Both the position numbers and the translations under genes were made by a program. Below are positions 13,701-20,264 of a DNA stretch of 64,000 bases, in pieces; the stretch's first letter is position 1; each line of letters starts with the position of its first letter. The notes below the pieces were generated by a model. It ran no database searches. It was given only the letters and a program-made list of their open reading frames with translations, and was not told the DNA's origin. The stretch is from Protula sp. h YS-2021 (lineage: Eukaryota; Annelida; Polychaeta; Sabellida; Serpulidae): NCBI GenBank assembly GCA_949752745.1, contig OX457027.1, positions 55,618,053 through 55,682,052 of the forward strand, given 5' to 3'.

Positions 13701-16700
13701 CTTAATTTCTGACGTCAAAATAAAAATATGTGTTACAATATTCCTGGGAAGGCTGTCGTTTGTATCCTCCGAACATATCGAGAACACACCTTTCAACACC
13801 GGTTTAAAATACATAGTGGATTGACTGACATGCCAGGGTTGTAACCTCTCCAGGATTTCACAAAAATGAGGGGAAGGGGAGGGGAGAGGGGTCATGCTGA
13901 GTTTCGGTGAGCATTTGTTAAAGATATATTAATTTTACAAAATAATCACAGAAAGGAAATGCAGGGGTCCTTTTCAGTTTTTTGCATCAATAAGTGTTAA
14001 ATGTATACTAATTTATAAAAAAAATCGGAAAAAGGGGGAGGAGGATTGAACCCCGGCGGATCCAGAAGGAACGTCGCTTCCCTTCCCCTTGGATCCGCCC
14101 CTGTCGGCTAGGCACAGTATACGAAGGAACGTAACGTTTCTGAATAAACAGCATTACTTTAACTAGGGTAGTGAATATTGAAAAAAGACAAACAAAAGAA
14201 GAAAAAATGACTCGCTTTGAATTATGTCGCATGGCAGGTGGAAACGGAAACAGCTGCTGGTGGGAAAGTGGCGGCAGATTCGCTGGATCGTGTTGCCGAC
14301 TTGATGCGTCGTTTTGAAGACCTCAAGGTCAAATACCAGCAGATGAAAGACAAGGTCGAGCTAGCCACGCAGGAGGCCGCCAAGGCAGAGCAGCTTGCCG
14401 ACAAGGCGGAACAAGTGTGTATTTGAGACGGCGGCAAAGTCACTTAATAATAAATAAAAAGAGAAATGGTCAATATTCTCAGTCTTTTCAATGGGTCACT
14501 TAATTTTTGGTAGACCATGAGTCGTATCTTTATGCAAATTTTGTGCCATTTTTGGCTGCCTCTCAAGAGTAACCTTTCCAAGTATGATGCCTGTTACCAT
14601 GGTTATGTGCTATCCTTATAAGCAAACTGTCTTTATAATGTTAAAACTGATTTCTCAAACGCAAGCGTCTGTTAAATGGGTAAAAATTAATTTACAGGGC
14701 TAAAAGTTTTTTTTTCATACAAGCAGCCTATTACAGGGGTAAAAGTCACTGCCATGGAAAGAATTTTACTCCCAGCGCAAGCTGCTGAATATCAGGGTTA
14801 TTTCGGATAGAGGGAGTTGAAGGTATAAGCTCATTTAAAAAGATAAAGAGAGAATTGCTAGTGCTTATAAAAATATTTTATGTGCTTCATCCAATTTCAG
14901 GATGCGATAAACTTAGAACAAGAATACAACAGTACCTCAGCTAAACTAGATGCGAAGTGGGACGAGACACAGGCCTTGAAAGACCGAGCCGATACCTTAC
15001 GCGAGCGTGCCAAATTACTGTATGAGGAATATGATCTAAAACGACGACGCCTTGAAGGTAAATCGGGTTTATCACTGAGTGTCATGCTCGTCGTTTTCAT
15101 GTCGTCAGTTCTTGTTTTGATCGGATACGTCATCAGAAATTGCTAACGCGCCTTCGATACCAAGAGACAGGTGAACATTGCCCAGTCAACAGTGTGTTGA
15201 CTCATTTCATATTATTTGTCCAGCAAGAGATTAAGTGGAAATTTTAAGGCAAATTTTGGATTTCTTCCTGTTTGTAAGGAAGTAGGTGGCGGGACTATGT
15301 CGGCCAGAGGGCAGGGGGGGGGGATGGTTTAGAGTATTTTCTCCACATATTTGAAAGTTTTTGCTGTGGTTCCACCCATCTTCAATGGCTGTCTCGTGCA
15401 CCTCCCCCCAAACCAATTTTAATTCCTTTCAGTGCCATTGTATCCTGATCTTTTGGTAACGGGGCTGCGATTGGCACACTTTGATACGTATTGGCATAGA
15501 ATATTATTCTAGCGTGATGTTAAAACGTTATTTGTTCGTAGTGTTGTCTTTAGTGTTACTTGAATTTATATAAATTTCAAGTTACTTTTATTCATGTTAT
15601 TTAATTGTGTGTGTTTGTTTTTATTAAAAGTAGATTCCTTCGATCTTGTATACTATTGTAATCCTGTTATTGTAATTGTTTTAATATTTTTTTACCTTAT
15701 TTTGAAGATGTGTTTCGTCTTTTTGAAAGGAACACTTTAATAAATTTATGTGGCATTTCTCAAGTTTTAGATTTTAACCTGCTTTATACATAGGCTTTAC
15801 ATATTCATAATATATTTATTATTAGTATTAATGGGATCTGTACTACACATAAGGGTGTTGTAACTTCAGTAAGCTTGTTTAAAAGGTTTCGGGACAAGAA
15901 ATATTTAAGCATTTGAAAAACCATATTGCTTTAACACATTGGCAACATGGTATTAACATAACCATATGCATGGGTTGAAGCGAACTGAAAATGTCACACC
16001 CTTTCCATTGGCTGCAATATTCTTGCATTTCTCACCTTTAACTGAAGTAAGTCAGCTATTTCCAACCACAGAAACTAAGCAGTTTACGTCTCTCGCGATT
16101 GAGTACCATATTTTGACACAAGCAATTGGAACACGTTTGTTTGCCTAGGCTACCATAGCTAGCGGTAAAGTACTCCCCACCGCCCTATGGCCATTCGAAT
16201 TCATTTCCTAATATTGATGAAGCCAGAATTGCAATGTTTGAGTCCCATCGTGCAGATTTTGTGCTTACACGGAATTCTACAGCCTAGAGGGAAAAAACGT
16301 TACACAGCAATGAGTGGTAATTGAGGGACCTGGAATAATAATGCACGTGTTCTTCTTAGCTTTCTATTTACACCTTAAGCTAGACGGTCTGTGGTCTTCT
16401 CAAACCAAAACTGATTCTTTAATCAAGTTGAGAGAAACTGTTAGAACTACCATTTCTCTAATAACATGTTTATTAATGTATGACCTAAATGCACGCTAAA
16501 ACCTTGCATTCATATAAAAATATATACTGAAATGCCGCAACGCCAGTGAAGTGTCTGACAAAAGTGGACTTTATATATTTTTATATGAATGTATCTACCT
16601 ATATGCTGACTGCTTCTTTCCCCTACAGTGGTGGAGGTCGAATTAGAAAGCAATGAGAAGTTTTTCGTGGACTACGAAGATAGCATTGCCAAGCTCCTGA

Positions 16701-19700
16701 AACAAGCAACAGACATCATGGAGGGCATTAAACAATCGGCCAGATTCCATCGGACATGCACCATAAATTAATCCGCAGAGATTTTAATGCTCCCGTGTGC
16801 AGAATATTTTACTTTTTTCATGTAAATAGCATTTTTGTCCTTCGTCTATTTTATAATGCATGTTTCAAGCGTGTCAACTTTATAATGCATGTTTTAAGCG
16901 TGTCAGCTTTATAATGCATGTCTCAAGCGTGTCAGCTCTCTAACTCACTACATGCATGTGCTGTGTTTGCAAAAATTATATATGTTACAGGCTATGGCTA
17001 TAATTAGGCTATCTATTTAAGTCTGAAAAGAAAAGATGTCTAACAAATATGATGAGAATTTCGGTGTACATTTATCTGATTTAGCTATGTGCATAACTAT
17101 TGCTTTTAACAATGGGCGTACCAGACTGAGTTGAAGAGATAGTAGGGGGGGGGGGTGGCGATTAGGGTGCTATTGGAAGCAAATGCTTTGTTTGTCGGGG
17201 TTGGGGGGGGGGCAGTTTCTGTTTCCGGTAGTACAACACTATGTTGGATGCTATGAAGAGCATATCTTATTGTATGTTAAGAAGAGCATACTAGAATAAC
17301 TTTACCTTGTAATTTTGAACAATGTTCGGATGGGCCAACAGTCCCGTTGTTCTTTGGTATTTATACCTTTTGGAATGTGGAATTACCCAGCGTAAATATT
17401 TTTTGAATCTAACTTTAGAGTGGAATTTATGTATTTTATAATTTAAGAAGGTCTCAGGTTTCTGTCAGCTTAAGCCTTTCCCGCTCTATCAAAATTCAAT
17501 CTTTAAAGTCTTCGTGTTACACACCGGAACAGGACCTCCCAAGTTAATTTCAAGGCACACACTCTTACACAGGTCGCGTGGTCAGTTCGAATTATTGGAC
17601 TACATAATCAAGTCGCATTTATTCTCTAGAAAGGGTATTCTTCAGAATAAAATATTGACTGATAAAGATATATTTTACAACCCTCCTTTTACGAATTAGT
17701 GTTTATTGTTACGTAATTATCAGTTGCTGATGATGTTCGCGGTAAAAGAAGTTATATATTCTTACGCCTTTACGTGTATCCTTTGTCCTTATGATTTTGA
17801 AAAAAAAAACAACTTGCTGAGCATACAATGTTTGGCGGTCATACTTATTTTCGGACCATATCGGCTGTTCTCATTTTCTCCAGCTTGACTTTTTCCTGGA
17901 TTTCATTTTTTTACAATCTTGTGTGATTAAATGAAGGTGCGGCTTTAATTTTGTGTTTTTGATAAAATGATATTCTGATGGTATCCACAAGTTGTCCATT
18001 CAAGCAGGGATATGAGGCGCAGCCGAATCCTTAGCATTTGGGGGAGGGAGAGGGGTGAGTGGGGGTAAGCGACCCAGCCTTGTCAGCACTGTAGTACGTA
18101 ATTATTTCAATGTTACACGTGTTAGAGCGCGTATAACTTTAGGATACGTAGTTAGAATATCTACTTGATTAGAATACGTAGTTGTCACATGTGTTTTTAA
18201 TTTGGTGTGAAAGAAAAAAGAACGGAATAAGTGTTCGCTATAAGGAAAGTTACAGTTATAGATTTCGACTTTGTGACGTATATTTAATTGTGTCATGCTG
18301 TGTCGCATTTTTTGATACTGAGGGAATAGGTTTTGACTGTCTTTTTCATAGCCACTCCCATCATCACATGTGAGCAAAAAATTCACATATTCATTGAAAG
18401 TCCCCCCTGCCACCCAGCCCCGTCCCCCCTTCATTACATTTCGTGCGATCAGTGGATCAGTAAGGTCATTTGTCATTTTAATCTTTTTCCTATGCCTTTG
18501 AAGAGAATATGCCGAAGGCGTCAGCCAAGAATTTTTAGGATGCATTTCTCCTCTGCCACACAGTCCAGTTGATAAACTGACTGATTGCAGTTCGAAGTTA
18601 TAACGGCAACTGTCATTGAACTTCAGTTCTCGAGTTCTAGTGAATACGCTGTGTATATATTACCCAAGGTGTATTCTGCCTGTCTTTACTGTTAATCAAA
18701 CTGAGAAAATTCCTGCATTGTCACTGGCTTCAACCGAGACTACATATTGTTTTAGTTGTGTAATAACCTTACATTAGGTTTTAAGTTGGAGGCGATGTGC
18801 GAGATGATTCTCTTCTTGTTTGTTTGATGCAATGTCCCAGGCCATTCTTGTATATATGATACAATGTCCTACGTCATTTTTGTGTATGTGATGCAATGTT
18901 CCAGGCTATTATTTCGTATGCGATACAATGTCCCAGGCAATTCTTGGGTATGTGTTACGATGTCCCAGGCCAAACTTGTATAGGTGATGCAGTGTATAGC
19001 GTAGTGTAGTGCCTGTGCCGCTCTGTGAGAATAATACTCATATCAACATGCATGGATCGTGATGTGGTCAATAGCCACTCTTGCCTATTGTGTATAGTCC
19101 ATTTGAAATATTTGACGGCGACAAAACCTGGATGAAGTGCTTCCTTCCTTGCCTTACCTTCCCTTCCTGCTCATCACTTTTCTTCCCTTTCCTCTTTCCT
19201 TCCTTATCAGCTGGTGGAAGATATGCTAAGCTAAACCAATTTCAATTTTAATGACATCTGATTGGAGGTTTGTAAAGTTGTCTCTTGAAGCATACAATTG
19301 AAGGTCTGTATGGCTTAGGGAGAGCAGTATCTCATATAAATGGGCACTGCTGACCTGGTTTTTAAATGAGGGACAGTATCTTATTGTAAAGAAACAATCC
19401 TCGGAAAGGTCTGCCACTTTCAGTATTGTGTGCATTAAATCGGTCGTTATTTAATTCTTTTATAACCGCAGTTTTGGTTCAGATATGCATGTGAACGTGT
19501 GCACTTGACAAGGTAGTCGAATAATGGCTGCCGAATAGAAAGTAAGCCGTAGCTGTCCCACGTAAACGCTGTGTTCCCAAGACTCGTGTTATTTATAACG
19601 TCATGAGTTAAACTGCTTGTATGACAAACTGCTCGCTTATTCACCCACCGGAATCACTGTAAACTTTATTGCTTGTCGTTTGTTCGGTTATCCCGACTTT

Positions 19701-19952
19701 TCTTGGACATTAATCCCGAGATACTCCATGTTTTTGTTTTTGTTTTTAAAATAACGTTTGTGTTGAGACTTAGGTAAATAAGAACTTGTTCTTTTCTTTC
19801 TGCTTGCAGTGGTAGATGATGAGTTTACCAGCAACGAGGGTACATTAATTGATATATCGGAGCAAATAGCAGAATTAAACAGACGGATGATGGGTTATTT
19901 AGATGCCATCCGACAGGTCGCCAAACACCACAGAACTTGTACTCTTGCTTGA
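92..19952 (+). CDS. LAMB1: Laminin subunit beta gene, 3' portion (19 shared exons plus two alternative terminal exons)
   Basis: Secreted basement-membrane protein; the beta chain joins alpha and gamma chains in the laminin heterotrimer. Exons were placed by matching translated segments to the known laminin beta domain order and by GT/AG sites; every junction keeps one frame. Joined exons 92-15057 plus either terminal exon give 1193 residues after a partial first codon. Domain order: C-terminal half of the LF domain, eight LE modules, CxxC followed by FDNWDAII, coiled-coil domain II, six-cysteine beta-knob, coiled-coil domain I, C-terminal cysteine. LF plus knob identify a beta chain; gamma chains have an L4 domain and no knob. 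N-glycosylation sequons (NKT, NLT, NVT, NAT, NIT, NIS, NMS, NST) are scattered along the coiled coil. The beta1/beta2 split is vertebrate, so the symbol means the LAMB1/2-type orthologue. The N-terminal LN and first LE domains lie upstream of the window. Confidence 0.95.
317..1527. other. Intron with (GA)n microsatellite; otherwise nothing recognised
   Basis: Between laminin exons 1 and 2. Holds an almost pure (GA)n run at about 423-478 and AT-rich sequence. No coding segment or RNA gene recognised. Confidence 0.8.
423..478. repeat. (GA)n microsatellite
   Basis: About 27 dinucleotide units with one interruption (gggaga). Confidence 0.97.
1528..1655 (+). CDS. LAMB1: Laminin beta exon 2: LF domain
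   Basis: Acceptor cttccag|ggcaac, donor actcc|gtaagt. Enters in phase 1, leaves in phase 0. Encodes [18 protein letters not shown], then IRLDFYAY and SVLIDS, matching the beta-strand block of LF domains with its conserved cysteine (PVCFEKG in vertebrate beta1). The (TAA)n microsatellite in the next intron starts only 39 bp after the donor. Confidence 0.93.
1695..1743. repeat. (TAA)n microsatellite
   Basis: About 16 perfect trinucleotide units, starting 39 bp after the exon 2 donor. Confidence 0.97.
1937..2120 (+). CDS. LAMB1: Laminin beta exon 3: C-terminal end of LF domain
   Basis: Acceptor tttcag|attgtg, donor cttgg|gtgtgt (a weaker GTGTGT donor). Phase 0 in, phase 1 out. Encodes [34 protein letters not shown], which correspond to the LVLMPYCKSLDIF, FQRYRCLEN and DVCRNIIFSISA blocks of vertebrate beta1. 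The cysteine of the first block is replaced (N-T-D). Confidence 0.95.
2332..2478 (+). CDS. LAMB1: Laminin beta exon 4: first LE module after LF
   Basis: Acceptor gttgcag|aatgcg, donor ctcg|gtaagg. Phase 1 in, phase 1 out. Encodes an eight-cysteine LE module beginning [14 protein letters not shown], continuing [25 protein letters not shown] and ending GC. It follows the LF domain directly, as in all LAMB1-type chains. Confidence 0.95.
2479..3174. other. Intron; A-rich tract only
   Basis: A-rich run with C interruptions at about 2632-2670. Nothing else recognised. Confidence 0.7.
3175..3409 (+). CDS. LAMB1: Laminin beta exon 5: LE module 2 and start of LE module 3
   Basis: Acceptor aattgcag|cgtgta, donor gagag|gtcact. 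Phase 1 in, phase 2 out; the codon for Arg is split across the next intron. Contains [37 protein letters not shown] and [11 protein letters not shown]. The third module is interrupted by the intron just before its CAEGYYGD loop. Confidence 0.95.
3635..3767 (+). CDS. LAMB1: Laminin beta exon 6: end of LE module 3, start of LE module 4
   Basis: Acceptor ttcgacag|gtgcgc, donor aatacc|gtaagt. The first base completes the split Arg codon. Encodes [24 protein letters not shown] and RLDSFTNT. This is the longer atypical LE module that in vertebrate beta1 reads CPCPDGPDSG and then YQDPVTLQL. Confidence 0.93.
4178..4433 (+). CDS. LAMB1: Laminin beta exon 7: rest of LE module 4 and LE module 5
   Basis: Acceptor ttacacag|gttcag, donor gtgtca|gtaagt. 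Phase 0 in, phase 1 out. Encodes [55 protein letters not shown] and [10 protein letters not shown], a strong match to the LE9/LE10 region of beta1. Confidence 0.96.
4434..7458. other. Largest internal intron; one minisatellite, no other gene recognised
   Basis: 3-kb intron between exons 7 and 8. Both strands have only short open frames without recognisable domains. The 39-bp minisatellite at 6129-6350 is its only clear structured element. Confidence 0.7.
6129..6350. repeat. 39-bp minisatellite, about 5.5 copies
   Basis: Units start at 6201, 6240, 6279 and 6318, exactly 39 bp apart, with more diverged copies on the left. Consensus begins ggctattgtggtgttcatg and continues tccagcagttaaaacagct. 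Because 39 is a multiple of 3 the array reads as a 13-residue repeat ([13 protein letters not shown]) without stops, but there is no evidence that it is translated. Confidence 0.93.
7459..7658 (+). CDS. LAMB1: Laminin beta exon 8: LE module 6 and start of LE module 7
   Basis: Acceptor ctgtttcag|gctgtg after a 3-kb intron, donor aatgag|gtgggt. Phase 1 in, phase 0 out. Encodes [43 protein letters not shown] and [15 protein letters not shown]. The LPNVIG and W-x-LASG-x-GC signatures are typical of this LE module in beta chains. Confidence 0.96.
7792..7872 (+). repeat. tRNA-like / SINE-head-like segment with Pol III-type boxes
   Basis: TAGCTCAGTCG matches the tRNA A box and GGGTGTCAAACCCC resembles a B box, separated by about 40 nt. 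CTTC at the start pairs with GAAG at the end. TAGACTGATGATC resembles an anticodon arm with GAT (Ile) in the loop. A T7 run (7866-7872) follows, as at Pol III terminators. D-arm and anticodon-arm pairing is poor, so a degenerate tRNA copy or tRNA-derived SINE fits better than a functional tRNA. Confidence 0.55.
8340..8610 (+). repeat. Diverged tandem duplication, two units of about 165 bp
   Basis: gaaattttacatgggatggg...gtggtttgtgaacaccat at about 8356 recurs as gaaattttacataggatttc...gtggttttttgtgaacaccat at about 8522. Surrounding words (aaggtca, tcggat/tcggct) also repeat. Probably an old repeat fragment. Confidence 0.6.
9120..9216 (+). CDS. LAMB1: Laminin beta exon 9: rest of LE module 7
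   Basis: Acceptor tgtgttcag|tttact, donor gcttac|gtaagt. Phase 0 in, phase 1 out. Encodes [37 protein letters not shown] across the intron matches CNEFTGQC of vertebrate beta1. Confidence 0.95.
9491..9682 (+). CDS. LAMB1: Laminin beta exon 10: LE module 8 and start of coiled coil
   Basis: Acceptor acccacag|catgtg, donor caggа-like ctcagga|gtaagt. Phase 1 in and out. Encodes [36 protein letters not shown], then [18 protein letters not shown]. The CGEC pair (vertebrate CHQC) marks the start of coiled-coil domain II, where the three chains are disulfide-linked at the centre of the laminin cross. Confidence 0.95.
10075..10255 (+). CDS. LAMB1: Laminin beta exon 11: coiled-coil domain II
   Basis: Acceptor cctcatgttag|ataaga, donor ctcaa|gtaagc. 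The acceptor was chosen because it restores the frame and yields [15 protein letters not shown], matching LTNRTHRFLEKA of vertebrate beta1 including the N-x-T sequon; the upstream AG at 10030 would give an immediate stop. Continues with [17 protein letters not shown] and [10 protein letters not shown]. Heptad-like pattern. Phase 1 in, phase 2 out. Confidence 0.9.
10643..10827 (+). CDS. LAMB1: Laminin beta exon 12: coiled-coil domain II
   Basis: Acceptor ggtaaag|gagcaa, donor gctg|gtacgt. Completes a Lys codon and encodes [41 protein letters not shown] and [12 protein letters not shown]. Hydrophobic residues recur at coiled-coil spacing. Phase 2 in, phase 1 out. Confidence 0.9.
11264..11499 (+). 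CDS. LAMB1: Laminin beta exon 13: end of coiled-coil domain II
   Basis: Acceptor tgtttaag|gtgcat, donor cagcag|gtacag. Phase 1 in, phase 0 out. Encodes [36 protein letters not shown] and [18 protein letters not shown]. The sequence runs straight into the beta-knob exon, as in vertebrate chains (LDELAGKLQSLDL before the knob). Confidence 0.92.
11895..12107 (+). CDS. LAMB1: Laminin beta exon 14: beta-knob and start of coiled-coil domain I
   Basis: Acceptor gttgtcag|gtgtgc, donor gatgag|gtgagc. Phase 0 on both sides. Six cysteines within about 30 residues (VCGRR, PPCDDVC, AGCGHC, KSCDG) form the disulfide-rich knob (L-beta/domain alpha) that interrupts the long arm only in beta chains; vertebrate beta1 also has six. 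Then [18 protein letters not shown] resumes the coiled coil. This exon is the strongest single proof that the gene is a beta chain. Confidence 0.95.
12332..12508 (+). CDS. LAMB1: Laminin beta exon 15: coiled-coil domain I
   Basis: Acceptor gccttttag|gtagga, donor agagag|gtgcag. 177 nt, phase 0 on both sides. Encodes [33 protein letters not shown] and [18 protein letters not shown], matching RNFLTQDSADLDSIE of vertebrate beta1. Confidence 0.92.
12730..12905 (+). CDS. LAMB1: Laminin beta exon 16: coiled-coil domain I
   Basis: Acceptor tactttcag|ttggct, donor gccaa|gtaggt. Has no internal in-frame start context and would be missed by a simple open-frame scan. Encodes [48 protein letters not shown]. 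It aligns with VANEVLKMEM...LTEDIRERVESLSQVEVILQ of beta1. Phase 0 in, phase 2 out. Confidence 0.92.
13307..13448 (+). CDS. LAMB1: Laminin beta exon 17: coiled-coil domain I
   Basis: Acceptor tatataag|ggagga, with little polypyrimidine tract before it; donor gatgag|gtgcct, a weak match to consensus. Completes a Lys codon, then [20 protein letters not shown] and [19 protein letters not shown], matching MVKEALEEAEKAQVAAEKAIKQAD of beta1. The frame fits only this acceptor. Phase 2 in, phase 0 out. Confidence 0.88.
13449..14237. other. Intron; G-rich and repeat-like words only
   Basis: Holds a purine-rich stretch (about 13868-13890) and, at 14091-14103, ggatccgcccctg, which resembles the end of a small inverted-repeat transposon. 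I could not find a matching opposite end, so no element is called. Confidence 0.5.
14238..14414 (+). CDS. LAMB1: Laminin beta exon 18: coiled-coil domain I
   Basis: Acceptor gcatggcag|gtggaa, donor gaacaa|gtgtgt. 177 nt, phase 0 on both sides, the same size as exon 15. Encodes [35 protein letters not shown] and [15 protein letters not shown] with continuous heptad spacing. Confidence 0.92.
14901..15057 (+). CDS. LAMB1: Laminin beta exon 19: last shared coiled-coil exon
   Basis: Acceptor ccaatttcag|gatgcg, donor cttgaag|gtaaat. Phase 0 in, phase 1 out. Encodes [32 protein letters not shown] and DLKRRRLE, matching ARRKAEMLQNEAKTLL...LKDLERKYEDN of beta1. The single leftover base is completed by 'tg' at the start of either terminal exon, giving Val. 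If the donor is not used the frame stays open to a stop at 15146 (see separate entry). Confidence 0.93.
15058..15146 (+). other. Possible read-through tail of exon 19 (alternative 3' end, hydrophobic)
   Basis: If the exon 19 donor (gtaaat) is skipped, translation continues for about 29 residues to TAA at 15144-15146. It contains [20 protein letters not shown], about 20 consecutive uncharged, mostly hydrophobic residues, and ends RNC. A canonical AATAAA with T/G-rich sequence follows at 15739. The stretch may be chance intron sequence. Basic residues KRRR just before it are on the side expected to be luminal, which argues against a simple type I anchor. Confidence 0.25.
15739..15744 (+). promoter_or_regulatory. 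Candidate poly(A) signal AATAAA inside the intron after exon 19
   Basis: AATAAA in the context ctttAATAAAtttatgtggc, about 590 bp after the read-through stop. It could end a short isoform by intronic polyadenylation. AATAAA is frequent in AT-rich sequence, so this is only a candidate. Confidence 0.3.
16507..16591. repeat. Perfect 20-bp inverted repeat, 45-nt loop, upstream of exon A acceptor
   Basis: The arm at 16507-16526 (cattcatataaaaatatata) is the exact reverse complement of 16572-16591. In the pre-mRNA it would form an AU-rich hairpin ending 38 nt before the first base of terminal exon A, covering the branch-point region. It could also be a small palindromic transposon remnant. Confidence 0.85.
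16629..16771 (+). CDS. LAMB1: Laminin beta terminal exon A (C-terminus ...RTCTIN)
   Basis: Acceptor ccctacag|tggtgg after a short pyrimidine run; TAA stop at 16769-16771. 143 nt, phase 1 in. Encodes [17 protein letters not shown], then [17 protein letters not shown] and RFHRTCTIN. It ends the coiled coil and carries the C-terminal cysteine that in laminin beta chains is disulfide-linked to the gamma chain. In isoforms using this exon, exon B would lie in the 3' UTR or beyond the poly(A) site. A 20-bp inverted repeat lies just upstream of the acceptor. Confidence 0.9.
16850..16936. repeat. 29-bp minisatellite, three copies
   Basis: Units start at 16850, 16879 and 16908: tttataatgcatgtttcaag followed by cgtgtcaac, with few changes. 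Lies 79 bp after the exon A stop, so in the 3' UTR of isoform A. Confidence 0.95.
17646..17651 (+). promoter_or_regulatory. Candidate poly(A) signal for terminal exon A
   Basis: First AATAAA I found downstream of the exon A stop (about 875 bp away). A 3' UTR of that length is plausible. No other support. Confidence 0.3.
18826..18995. repeat. 32-bp minisatellite, five diverged copies
   Basis: Units gatgcaatgtcccaggccat followed by tcttgtatatgt start at 18826, 18858, 18890, 18922, 18954 and (partial) 18986, exactly 32 bp apart despite many substitutions. Confidence 0.92.
19810..19952 (+). CDS. LAMB1: Laminin beta terminal exon B (C-terminus ...RTCTLA)
   Basis: Acceptor tgcttgcag|tggtag; TGA stop at 19950-19952. 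143 nt, the same length, phase and first four bases as exon A. Encodes [35 protein letters not shown] and [11 protein letters not shown]. About 18 of 47 residues match exon A position by position without gaps, including S-N-E, I-A, A near the end, and H-R-T-C-T. The ending [14 protein letters not shown] resembles vertebrate beta1 KDISQKVAVYSTC. It is a genuine-looking coding exon, not a decayed copy: no stop, no frameshift, intact splice acceptor. Confidence 0.88.
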
Positions 19953-20258
19953 TTCTTAGCGATGTTTATAATCAATTACGTGTATAACTGTACTGCGTTT
20001 TAGTAATAATGGTGAGTGAAAAATGTGTACATTGAAAACTACAGCAATATTTGTGTGGATTTTAAAACTTTAAAGCAGTTTGTTTTATTTTTTTTTTTGT
20101 CTCTCAAGGAAGATAGCTCTGAATATTTGTAATACTCAAAAGTTATGTTACTCACTGCGTGATCTGTGTGGTCACTGGATTTTCTCTTTCGTTTTGTGCT
20201 GGTTAATTACGTTTTAGTCTGCGTTTGCAAGCTATGAATATCAAATAGTAAATTTTTC

Positions 20259-20264
20259 ATTAAA
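20259..20264 (+). promoter_or_regulatory. Candidate poly(A) signal for terminal exon B (ATTAAA variant)
   Basis: ATTAAA about 310 bp after the exon B stop, followed by gcattgcattgtttt. A canonical AATAAA occurs further on at 21356-21361, about 1.4 kb after the stop. Either could end the transcript. Confidence 0.25.

Larger units (their letters stand above)
16772..19809. other. Interval between the two terminal exons; two minisatellites, no gene recognised
   Basis: Acts as 3' UTR/flank for isoform A and intron for isoform B. Contains 29-bp and 32-bp minisatellites (separate entries), two G-runs at about 17144-17155 and 17202-17212, and a CT-rich stretch at about 19141-19205. No third copy of the terminal exon seen. 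Confidence 0.7.

Noticed and set aside
14037..14103. Possible small inverted-repeat transposon ending ggatccgcccctg
   Set aside because: The expected opposite end (caggggcggatcc) was not found nearby. Only a weak caggggtcc word occurs at 13962.
18102..18572. Overlapping open frames on both strands in the interval between the terminal exons
   Set aside because: No recognisable domain and no splice context consistent with laminin. Length is within chance expectation.
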